Assembly: GCA_046724395.1 (NCBI GenBank)
Contig: JBKOWM010000126.1
Coordinates: forward strand, 1 to 28,986
Source: DATAEU01 sp046724395
GTDB taxonomy: Bacteria > Actinomycetota > UBA4738 > HRBIN12
Reading direction: 5' to 3'
DNA length: 28,986 nt
Part shown: positions 1 through 6,650 of the stretch, in pieces
How positions within the stretch are numbered: position 1 is the first letter of the stretch
Layout of the letters: each line of letters opens with the position of its first letter
Position numbers and translations under genes: made by a program
Notes under the pieces: model-generated
Database searches by the model: none
What the model saw: the letters and a program-made list of their open reading frames with translations, nothing else
Told to the model about the DNA's origin: nothing

Positions 1-48
1 GGCGGGGTCGTCGGCGGAGGTGGCGGGGTCGTCGGCGGAGGTGGCGGA
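1..48. repeat. 21-bp tandem repeat coding for the Pro/Thr linker
   Basis: Two full copies of a 21-bp unit (1-21 and 22-42) and the start of a third. The unit keeps the reading frame of the secreted protein and encodes P-P-P-P-P-T-T style repeats. Such in-frame repeats often vary in copy number between strains. Confidence 0.8.
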
Positions 49-392
49 GGAGTCGATGGCTGACTCACCGGACAGGCCGGCTCGCTCTCCTGACCCAGCC
101 CGGGCGGTGCGTACGGCCCCGCGACCACGACGGAGTGACCCTGAGCGTCGGGGAACGCATCTCCGACCGAGACGCTGCTTCCACCCGTCTCCGCAAGGAT
201 CGAGTTCTGATCCACGAAGATCGGGTTCTGCCCCGTTTGCAGGGTCTCGTTCGTCCCCGGAGGGCCGACGTACTTGCAGACGTACCAGTTGTTCGCGTCC
301 GGACCGGATGTAGTCTCAGACTGAGCGAACGCGATGGTCGTCCCCGCGAGCACCGTCGACACGATGCCCAGGAACAAGAGCAACTTCTTCAA
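1..392 (-). CDS. Secreted protein with Pro/Thr-rich linker, N-terminal part (cut by window edge)
   Basis: About 130 residues are visible and the reading frame is open to the left edge. I chose the TTG at 390-392 because a strong ribosome-binding site (GGAGGGAGG) lies just upstream and the translation begins with a classic signal peptide: MKK, a leucine-rich core and an A-F-A-Q cleavage region near residue 24. A short domain follows with WYVCKYVGPPG and LQTGQNPIFV, a pattern I associate with secreted actinobacterial proteins of unknown role. From about residue 105 the chain becomes a linker of PPPPPTTP units that runs off the window. The protein is therefore exported; whether it ends in an anchor or another domain cannot be seen. 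It lies 75 nt downstream of the DUF11 gene on the same strand and may be co-transcribed. Function unknown. Confidence 0.75.
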   Translation of the reverse strand, partial: MKKLLLFLGIVSTVLAGTTIAFAQSETTSGPDANNWYVCKYVGPPGTNETLQTGQNPIFVDQNSILAETGGSSVSVGDAFPDAQGHSVVVAGPYAPPGLGQESEPACPVSQPSTPPPPPPTTPPPPPTTP

Positions 393-439
393 TCGATCCT
401 CCCTCCATAGCCCTGCAACGCAGGACTGCCTGAACCCGA

Positions 440-475
440 CGGTTGCCGGGCTCAACCGCTGAGCAGATCACTCAG
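440..475 (-). terminator. Possible weak terminator or hairpins after the DUF11 gene
   Basis: Two short inverted repeats lie at and just after the stop of the DUF11 gene: CTGAG/CTCAG (459-463 and 471-475) and CGGTTG/CAACCG (440-445 and 453-458). Neither is followed by a T-tract, so termination is doubtful and read-through into the next secreted-protein gene is possible. Confidence 0.25.
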
Positions 476-3437
476 TGGCGTCCTCCTTCCGGCCGAGACG
501 GATCAGGCCCATGCCGAGGAGCAGAAGCACCAAGGCAATGCCGGCGAGTGGGAGCACCGAGCTGCCCGTGAAGGCGATCGGCGGCCCCGCTGGGGGAATC
601 GTCGGTGTGACCGTCGGCCCCATGACCACCTCGATCTCGGCCGTGTCCTGATCGCGCACGCGGCGACCCGTCTCGTCCTTGCCCTCGGCGACGCCGACGT
701 TCTTCAGCGCGCCAAGGTCGTCCTGTCCAGCGGTGAAGTTCTTCGCGCAGGACTTCGTCTCGTCGACGTCCAGGCGTGGGACGTCGCAGATGTGTCCGAG
801 CTTGTCGTCGTCGACGGAGACGTCGAAGAGCGGGACATCGCCAACGTTCGTGACCGCGAACGTGTACGTGACGGTCTCGCCAGGGGCGATCACGGTCGGC
901 CGCGCAATCTTCACGATCCGGATTGCCGGGTGGATGATGTCGACCAGGTGGTCGTCGGTGTCGGACGTGCTCCGGCCCTGCGAGTCCAGGCCGCGCACTG
1001 TGGCCGTGTTCGGCAGCGGATCCGGATCCGAGGCCGCGACCCGGTGTGTGCAGCGGTAGTGCCAGGTCTCCCCGGGCTCGAGCCACTCGTCCTGATCGCC
1101 TCCGTCCTTGGCTCCCAGGACGGGGGCGGCCGAGCAGACCGGATCCGTCACCGTGATCTGCGTCAGGGGCGTCGATGTCGTGAGTGACACGTCGAACGCG
1201 TAGGTGATCGTGTCGCCCACGTGTGCCAGCGGGGGACCGTCCTTGACGATCCGAACGCCGAGCGGCGCAGTCGGCGGCGGGGTCGTCGGCGGGGGAGTGG
1301 TCGGGCACGTAACGCCGACCGTGACCGAGTCGGAGTTGTCGTGCGTGCTTCCGGACTCGTTGTCCGCGCTGACCGACGCATGGTTCGTGATGCTCGGGCA
1401 GTTGTCGGCATCGACCGTCACGACGATCGTGAGCGTCGCCGCCTGACCGGCGCCGAGGCTGCCGAGATCGCAGTCGATGCTCAGGCCGTTCGTGGTGCAG
1501 GTGCCCGGGCCGTTCGATCCGCCGGTGAACGTCGCGCTGTCGATCGTCACACCGGCCGGCATGGCATCGGTCACGTGAACGTTCTCCGCCACCGCCTGCC
1601 CGTCGTTCGTTACCTGGATCGTGAACGTGACGATGTCGTCCGGAGCGACGCTCTGGGCGTTCGCCGACTTATTGAGCGTCAGGTTGACCGGGCACCGGAC
1701 ATCGAACGACGTCCAGTCGTAGTTGTCGGCCTTGCCCCCGGTCTCGTTGGAGGCCGTGACCGTCGCGGTGTTGGTGATCGAGGGGCACGCCTCTGCCGTC
1801 ACCGTCACCTCGATCGTCACCGCCGCGGATTCCCCGGCCGCGAGCGAGCCGAGATCGCAGCGCACGTCCTGTCCGATGACGTCGCAGAGGCCCGGTCCGT
1901 TCGAGCCACCGGTGAACGTGGCGTCGTCGATCTCGAGAGCTTCGGGGACGGCATCCGTGACGACGACGTCATGGGCAGTCACAGAGCCGTTGTTCGTCAC
2001 GACGATGCTGAAGCTCGCCGCGTCGCCGGGCTCCGCCGAGACGACGACGTCGGAGTCCTTTGTGAGCGCTAGATCCACGTTGCAACCCGTGACGGTCACC
2101 GCCACCTGACTGCTGGATACGGGGGCGCCCGATCCGACCCTCGCCGTCGCCGTGTTCAGCAACGTGGGGCACGACTGGGAGGGCGCGGTCGCCGTGACGC
2201 TGACCGCCACCGTGTCCTCCTCGGGCGCGATGACGTCCGCGTCGCTCGCCGCGAGCGAGATCGCCGGGCACGTGATCGTGTTCCCGGCGCCGACGTCGCA
2301 GGTCCCGTCCTGGCCGGATCCGGGGTTCACATCGAACGTCGCCGAGACGCTCGACAGCGAATCATCGAGATCGTCCGAGACGAGCACCGGCGAGGCGATG
2401 GCGTCGCCGGCGTTCGACACCGTGATGGTGTACGTGAACGTCTCTCCCGGAGCGACCTGGCTCTTCGACGCGCTCTTCGTGATCTCGAGCGAGGGCAGAG
2501 GGGCGATCGCGCTCGGCTGGATGCTGCGGTCCTGGTTCTTGTTCGCCGAGTCGTCCAGCTGCTGGGTGCGCATGTGCCACGGGGCGCCGTTGATGACCGA
2601 GGCGCCGTTGTTCGCTCCCTGCGTGGTCTTCCAATAGGCGGATTGCGCGATGTGGCCGCCCCAGGCCAACAACACGGCGTCGGCGTCCGACGTGAACGTC
2701 ACGACGACGTCTCCGCTGCTGTTTCCGCCGACCGGGCCGTCGTGGGACGGCCCGACGATGCCGTCGATCGTGCCGCCGTACATCGTCAGGGTCCGCGAGA
2801 CGCCCGAGAACGCCTCGGCGCCGGCGACCGTCAATCCCGCCCGGGTCGGGTCTCCCGGCTCGAAGGAGTCGCTCGGGAAGGCCTGCGTGTCGGCCGCTCC
2901 GAGGGTCGGACACATCGAGGAAACGGCGCCGCCGCCCGGATCGCACAATCCAGGACTCTCCGTCGCGTTCCACGTCGCCAGGAAGTCGTAGGCCTCGTGG
3001 CCACCCGAGGTGAAGTCGTAGTTGACGTGGATGGTGTGCGTCCCGGCCTCGAGCCCCTCGATCGCGAGGCGGAACGGGACGACCTCGCCCTCGGCGTAGG
3101 CGGAGTTGTTGCCGTTCAGGTCGCCGTTTTGCCACTCCACGTCGAGGTTGGCGTACTGGTCGAGGTCGACGTTCAGCGAGGTCGCCACCGGGTCGGCCTG
3201 GGCGGTCGTCGCTCCGTCGCCCCACGTCGTCGTTCCCGTCGACGCCGAGGCGGTGCGGTCTCGGGTCACTTTCGTCGTGTCGCTCGCGAACCAGCCGTCC
3301 CGGTCGCGAGTGCTCGCGGCCGCGGTCGCGGCGCCGAGCGCCTGGCTCGTCACGATGGCCAGACCGAGCAGGAGAGCGCTTGCCTGGAGGCGGCCTCGGT
3401 GCCCGCCCCGTCGGCCGGTCGACCTCCTGGTCCCCAT
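468..3437 (-). CDS. DUF11-repeat cell-surface protein with sortase-like C-terminal anchor
   Basis: 989 residues. The ATG at 3435-3437 has a good Shine-Dalgarno (GGAGGAGG). Residues 1-42 form a signal peptide with a basic n-region and a hydrophobic core at about 20-40. Residues 43-310 are an N-terminal domain I do not recognise. Five DUF11-type immunoglobulin-like repeats follow at about 315-450, 453-582, 584-711, 726-835 and 838-940; they share I/L-x-K-x-x-x-x-x-V-x-P-G-D/E openings and N-T-A-x-V endings. Repeats two and three are close copies (both carry TFTGGSNGPG and CDLGSL). A Pro/Thr linker sits at 711-725. The C-terminus has IAFTG (954-958), a membrane segment (962-982) and a basic tail, the layout of a sortase sorting signal; it resembles the LAxTG signals of class E sortases. 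No sortase is in the window. Probably a wall-anchored stalk or adhesin-like protein; ligand unknown. Confidence 0.85.
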   Translation of the reverse strand: MGTRRSTGRRGGHRGRLQASALLLGLAIVTSQALGAATAAASTRDRDGWFASDTTKVTRDRTASASTGTTTWGDGATTAQADPVATSLNVDLDQYANLDVEWQNGDLNGNNSAYAEGEVVPFRLAIEGLEAGTHTIHVNYDFTSGGHEAYDFLATWNATESPGLCDPGGGAVSSMCPTLGAADTQAFPSDSFEPGDPTRAGLTVAGAEAFSGVSRTLTMYGGTIDGIVGPSHDGPVGGNSSGDVVVTFTSDADAVLLAWGGHIAQSAYWKTTQGANNGASVINGAPWHMRTQQLDDSANKNQDRSIQPSAIAPLPSLEITKSASKSQVAPGETFTYTITVSNAGDAIASPVLVSDDLDDSLSSVSATFDVNPGSGQDGTCDVGAGNTITCPAISLAASDADVIAPEEDTVAVSVTATAPSQSCPTLLNTATARVGSGAPVSSSQVAVTVTGCNVDLALTKDSDVVVSAEPGDAASFSIVVTNNGSVTAHDVVVTDAVPEALEIDDATFTGGSNGPGLCDVIGQDVRCDLGSLAAGESAAVTIEVTVTAEACPSITNTATVTASNETGGKADNYDWTSFDVRCPVNLTLNKSANAQSVAPDDIVTFTIQVTNDGQAVAENVHVTDAMPAGVTIDSATFTGGSNGPGTCTTNGLSIDCDLGSLGAGQAATLTIVVTVDADNCPSITNHASVSADNESGSTHDNSDSVTVGVTCPTTPPPTTPPPTAPLGVRIVKDGPPLAHVGDTITYAFDVSLTTSTPLTQITVTDPVCSAAPVLGAKDGGDQDEWLEPGETWHYRCTHRVAASDPDPLPNTATVRGLDSQGRSTSDTDDHLVDIIHPAIRIVKIARPTVIAPGETVTYTFAVTNVGDVPLFDVSVDDDKLGHICDVPRLDVDETKSCAKNFTAGQDDLGALKNVGVAEGKDETGRRVRDQDTAEIEVVMGPTVTPTIPPAGPPIAFTGSSVLPLAGIALVLLLLGMGLIRLGRKEDATE

Positions 3438-3469
3438 TTCGATGGCCTCCTCCGCCGAACCGTTCTCCG

Positions 3470-3600
3470 GAAGGGAAACGCAAAGGGCGCGGTCGCGCCC
3501 TCCATCGGGGGATGCTAAGCAGGCGGCCTGGCTACACCATCCGCCGAAGGATCAAACCTGCGGCCCGTCTTTTGCACTAGGCCGAAACCCCGGCGCCCGG
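3470..3600 (-). promoter_or_regulatory. Structured 5' leader of the DUF11 gene, candidate riboswitch or attenuator
   Basis: The 322-bp gap 3438-3759 holds no plausible gene. Read on the minus strand it has a 6-bp closing stem (3579-3584 with 3524-3529) around an inner stem (3541-3563, CCGC/GCGG and AGG/CCT, loop ATCAAA). An alternative pairing, GGATG with CATCC (3510-3514 with 3538-3542), competes with the inner stem. Next comes the hairpin 3484-3501 followed by a T-rich stretch, then the ribosome-binding site. Mutually exclusive stems before a terminator-like hairpin are the usual build of a transcription-attenuating riboswitch. Parts such as GCAAAAGACGGGCC and GTAGCCAGGCCGCC loosely recall the c-di-GMP-I core, but the paired GCAAA elements of that class are absent. 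Class not assigned. Confidence 0.4.
3484..3501 (-). terminator. Terminator-like hairpin in the DUF11 leader
   Basis: Perfect 7-bp stem AGGGCGC/GCGCCCT with a 4-nt loop, followed on the minus strand by TTTGCGTTT. It lies upstream of the ribosome-binding site of the DUF11 gene, so it would act as an attenuator rather than an end-of-gene terminator. Confidence 0.45.
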
Positions 3601-3748
3601 CGAACGGGCTCGCCGGGACGAGGGACAGCGCGTCACCGGACGACGGGTGGATAGCCACGGAGCGCAGAGGTCCGAGCGGCGGCACCGTGAGGGGGGCGTC
3701 CGCGGCACTACGAAGGGGGCACCTGCAAGCGAATCGTGGCGAACTTTA

Positions 3749-3764
3749 CATAACGTACATTATG
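3749..3764. promoter_or_regulatory. AT-rich near-palindrome, candidate operator/promoter for the DUF11 gene
   Basis: CATAACGTACATTATG is a 16-bp near-perfect palindrome in a strongly GC-rich setting. It overlaps the stop codon of the upstream lnt-ppm gene. On the minus strand it contains TAATGT (3757-3762), an acceptable -10 hexamer, which would give a leader of roughly 300 nt for the DUF11 gene. No good -35 is seen. Confidence 0.35.
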
Positions 3765-6084
3765 GGCGTTGAGACTGGGGCGAGCCGCCGCCGGCAAGCC
3801 GCTCGCGCACGCCCCAGACGGCAACCAGCCACAGGGCCTCCAGAACGATGCGACGCGAGATCTTCGAGGTTCCGTGCTCGCGTTCGCGAAACGTGATCGG
3901 CGCCTCGGCGACGGTGAAGCCGTCGCGCCAAGCGCGAAACGCGAGCTCGATCTGGAAGCCGTACCCGTCGGATCGGACGGGCTCGGCCACGACGTGTTCG
4001 AGCAGCCGACGGCGGTACACCCGGAACCCGCTGGTCGCGTCGTGCACGTCGATTCCGAGCGCGATCCTCGCGTACACGTTGCCGGCCTTGGAGAGCGCGC
4101 GCCGTGGACGGCTCCAGTTCGTGACGGCGCCGCCGGAGACGTAGCGGCTGCCGATCACGAGGTCGGCGGTGGCGGCTGCCTCGAGCAGGCGTGGCAGCTC
4201 GTCGGGATCGTGCGAGAGGTCGGAGTCCATCTCGACGACGAGGTCGTATCCCTCCTCGAGTCCGTGGCGGAACCCGAGCCAGTACGCCGACGCCAGGCCG
4301 GCCTTGCCCGGCCGCTCGATCAGCCGGATACGCGCCTGGCCGGCGGCCGCGTTCTTCACGACGTCGGCCGTGCCGTCGGGTGAGTAGTCGTCCACCACGA
4401 TGACGTCGACGCCGTCCGCCAGCGTCATCAGGCGCCCGAGGACCCGCCCGATCGTCTGACGTTCGTCGTAGGTCGGCAGGACGACGAGGACCCTCGGGCG
4501 GTTCGGCAGGGGGCCCGGGGGCGGCAGCCGCCGTCGGCGAACGCGCGGCACGACGGATAGGCCGAGGACCGCCAGGACCATGACCACGGGCGCCCAGTCG
4601 CCCAGCCGGACGTACGGCGTGATTGCGTCCGAGGCACGGATGGTGCGGCGCAGGATCTCGTCCGTGAACAGCCCCGTCTCGGCGACGACGCGCCCGCCCG
4701 GGTCCACGAACGCGCTGATGCCGGAGATCGCCGCGTGGACGACCCAGCGGCCCGTCTCGGCGGCCCGGAGCTGGCTCATGACGAGATGCTGGCGGGATGC
4801 GGCCGTCGTGCCGTACGAGGCGTTGTTGATCGTGAGGACCAGGAACCGCGCACCGTCGCGCACGAACGATCGCTCGATCCCCGGGAAGCTGTTCTCGTAG
4901 CAGATCGGCGTTCCAAACTGCGGGAGGCCGCGCGCCGCGACAACCCGGATGCGATCCCCGGGAACCCGGTCGACCGGCACCTGCCGAAGCGCCGAGATCC
5001 ACGACAGCTCGCCCCGCCACGGCACGTACTCGCCGAACGGGACGAGGTGCACCTTCGCGTATCGGTCGACGACCCGCCCGCCGCTGTCGAACAGGACGCT
5101 CTCCGTTCGCTGGACGCCGTCGCTCGACTCGGTGACCGCGCCGACGAGCGTGGGCGCGCCAACCGACGCGATCGACGTGCGGACGGCCGCCATCGTCTGC
5201 GGGTCGGCCATCGCGGCCGGGTCGAGGGCGCCCTCTCCCCACACCACGAGATCGGGTGGGCGCGCGGCCAGGCGGGCGTTCGCCGAAGCGTTCATGATCG
5301 CCACCGAGCGGTCCTCGACCGCCGCGTCCACGGCGCCGGCCCGGCGGACGTCGACCTGGACCTCGGCGACCCGGACGCGGGCGCCGTCGGCGCTCCACGA
5401 CGGCATCAGTCCGGGAGCGAGGACGAGCGCGGCCGCGGCGGCCGCGAGCGCGATCGCGGTCCGTCTCCCCGACCGCAGCCTCTCCAGGGCACCCAGGAGC
5501 AGGCCGGCCACGAGCAGCACGACGAACGAGATCCCCCACACGCCGGTGAGGGGCGCAATGCGGAGCAGGAAGCCCTCGTTCGTCTGCGTCGATCCGAGCT
5601 CACCCCAGGCGAATCCGCCGAGGGGCCACGCGGCGCGGATCCACTCGACCACCGTCCAGAGCGCGGCGAGACCGAGTGCGGAAAGGACCGGGCGGTCACG
5701 CCGGGAGACGAGCGGCGCGAGCGCACCGAACAGCGCGACGAAGACGGCGGATGCGAGCACCAGCCCCGTCCACCCGAGCTCGCCGAACCGAAGCAGCCAG
5801 TACAAGACGGTTCCGAAGTACGCGAACCCGAACGCCGCCCCCACGGCGGCCCCGCGACCGGGTCCTTCGTCCCGCAGCAGCCACAGCAACGGAATCGGCG
5901 CGACGAAGGCGACCCAGCCGAGCCCGGCCGGGGGCAGCGAAAGCGAGAGCGCGAGCCCGGATGCGCCGGCGAGCGCGAGGGCGTAGGGGGTCGCGAGCCT
6001 GCGGCTCAGGCGCAGTCTCGGCAGAGCTGCCGAGTCTTGTCCTTCAGCTGGCTGCGGTGCTTCACCAGGTAGCACGACTTGCAT
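3760..6084 (-). CDS. Apolipoprotein N-acyltransferase fused to polyprenol-phosphate mannosyltransferase (Ppm1-like)
   Basis: About 774 residues and two enzymes in one chain, as in mycobacterial Ppm1. Residues about 30-225 contain several membrane helices; about 235-480 form a nitrilase-fold domain with the Lnt triad Glu284 (VVWGEG), Lys344 (RYAKVHLVPFGEY) and Cys395 (PICYENS). This half N-acylates lipoproteins. Residues 528-760 are a GT2 domain with LPTYDER, DDYSPDGT (Asp565/566) and the metal-binding DSD (620-622), which transfers mannose from GDP-mannose to polyprenyl phosphate for glycan and protein mannosylation at the membrane. The start is uncertain: ATG 6084 and GTG 6075 both lie inside the upstream DUF4193 gene, and no ATG, GTG or TTG follows before the first membrane helix. 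Probably co-transcribed with DUF4193. Confidence 0.9.
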   Translation of the reverse strand: MQVVLPGEAPQPAEGQDSAALPRLRLSRRLATPYALALAGASGLALSLSLPPAGLGWVAFVAPIPLLWLLRDEGPGRGAAVGAAFGFAYFGTVLYWLLRFGELGWTGLVLASAVFVALFGALAPLVSRRDRPVLSALGLAALWTVVEWIRAAWPLGGFAWGELGSTQTNEGFLLRIAPLTGVWGISFVVLLVAGLLLGALERLRSGRRTAIALAAAAAALVLAPGLMPSWSADGARVRVAEVQVDVRRAGAVDAAVEDRSVAIMNASANARLAARPPDLVVWGEGALDPAAMADPQTMAAVRTSIASVGAPTLVGAVTESSDGVQRTESVLFDSGGRVVDRYAKVHLVPFGEYVPWRGELSWISALRQVPVDRVPGDRIRVVAARGLPQFGTPICYENSFPGIERSFVRDGARFLVLTINNASYGTTAASRQHLVMSQLRAAETGRWVVHAAISGISAFVDPGGRVVAETGLFTDEILRRTIRASDAITPYVRLGDWAPVVMVLAVLGLSVVPRVRRRRLPPPGPLPNRPRVLVVLPTYDERQTIGRVLGRLMTLADGVDVIVVDDYSPDGTADVVKNAAAGQARIRLIERPGKAGLASAYWLGFRHGLEEGYDLVVEMDSDLSHDPDELPRLLEAAATADLVIGSRYVSGGAVTNWSRPRRALSKAGNVYARIALGIDVHDATSGFRVYRRRLLEHVVAEPVRSDGYGFQIELAFRAWRDGFTVAEAPITFREREHGTSKISRRIVLEALWLVAVWGVRERLAGGGSPQSQRP

Positions 6085-6341
6085 ATGAACTCGGTGGGCT
6101 GGGGCGGCACCACCTTCACCGCCAGCGGCTCGAGGCGCTCCTCGCGGGACAGCGCGAGGACGGACTCGTCCTCGGCCTCCTCTTCCTCCTCGCGCGCCTC
6201 CTGCTTGACGAGCAGGTCCTGGATGGACTCGACCTCCTCCCCCTCGGCCGCGGGCGGCGGCACGGAGTCGTCGGACTCGAGGTCCGGAGCCTCGTCCTCG
6301 TCGATTTCCTCTTCTTCCAGCAGTTCTTCGTTGTCTTCCAT
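6006..6341 (-). CDS. DUF4193 family zinc-binding protein
   Basis: 111 residues. The ATG at 6339-6341 has GAGGG about 10 nt upstream and a promoter at 6369-6396. The first 60 residues are extremely acidic (runs of Glu and Asp). The C-terminal 35 residues carry the conserved F-I-C-K-S-C and L-C-R-D-C pairs, a likely zinc site, with LVKHRSQL between them. This matches the actinobacterial DUF4193 family, whose function is not known. The gene overlaps the start of lnt-ppm by about 79 nt, suggesting translational coupling. A longer in-frame extension exists upstream but lacks family similarity and crosses the promoter, so I rejected it. Confidence 0.85.
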   Translation of the reverse strand: MEDNEELLEEEEIDEDEAPDLESDDSVPPPAAEGEEVESIQDLLVKQEAREEEEEAEDESVLALSREERLEPLAVKVVPPQPTEFICKSCYLVKHRSQLKDKTRQLCRDCA

Positions 6342-6368
6342 GGATTGGTTCCCTCGTTTCGGCCAGGG

Positions 6369-6396
6369 ATTGTACTGCTGAGGAACGACCCGGCAA
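6369..6396 (-). promoter_or_regulatory. Promoter for DUF4193 / lnt-ppm
   Basis: On the minus strand, TTGCCG (6391-6396) and TACAAT (6369-6374) are spaced by 16 nt, close to the vegetative sigma consensus. The predicted leader of about 20 nt contains the Shine-Dalgarno of the DUF4193 gene. Confidence 0.6.
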
Positions 6397-6444
6397 GCTG
6401 CGTCGTGAGGCAGCAATCGCCACTGGAACGCGCCCGAGCCTCCG

Positions 6445-6472
6445 GTTGTTCCCGAAAAGTTGTTTTCGAAAA
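6445..6472. repeat. Tandem 14-bp direct repeat
   Basis: GTTGTTCCCGAAAA (6445-6458) is followed directly by GTTGTTTTCGAAAA (6459-6472), two mismatches. It is AT-rich against the background and lies about 50 bp upstream of the DUF4193 -35, so it could be an activator or repressor site. Purpose unknown. Confidence 0.45.
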
Positions 6473-6514
6473 ATCCGACCGGAAGCGGCGGAGGGAGAGG
6501 AAAGCACGAAGAAC

Positions 6515-6583
6515 GAGGACCCAAGAGACCTTTGGGCCGCGACGCCGGGGCGCCGCGTTGTCTACTCAGCCTCTTGGGTCCTC
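6515..6583. repeat. 13-bp perfect inverted repeat with nested hairpin
   Basis: GAGGACCCAAGAG (6515-6527) pairs perfectly with CTCTTGGGTCCTC (6571-6583). The 43-nt spacer holds a further GC stem (CGCG-a-CGCC around GG, with GGCG-c-CGCG). It sits in the 309-bp gene-free gap 6342-6650, 68 bp beyond the amidohydrolase stop. It may be a terminator lacking a good U-tract, a small structured RNA or a palindromic element. The rest of the gap holds only the 14-bp repeat and the DUF4193 promoter. Confidence 0.5.
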
Positions 6584-6650
6584 CGGCCTCACCGCCGGGG
6601 CGGTGACGCGCGCCGACTGTAGGTGCGGCCGCCCGTGATGTCAAACCAGC

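Noticed and set aside
3505..3600. tRNA-like or classical c-di-GMP-I riboswitch in the DUF11 leader
   Set aside because: No cloverleaf or anticodon arm fits, and the paired GCAAA elements and GNRA hairpin of c-di-GMP-I are missing. Kept only as an unclassified structured leader.
4735..6072. Long plus-strand frame opposite lnt-ppm
   Set aside because: Composition (Arg, Asp, Gly-rich) typical of a shadow; the opposite strand has full Lnt and GT2 motifs.
6342..6644. Upstream extension of the DUF4193 frame to 6644
   Set aside because: It crosses a good promoter, a tandem repeat and the inverted repeat and has no family similarity; ATG 6341 has a ribosome-binding site.
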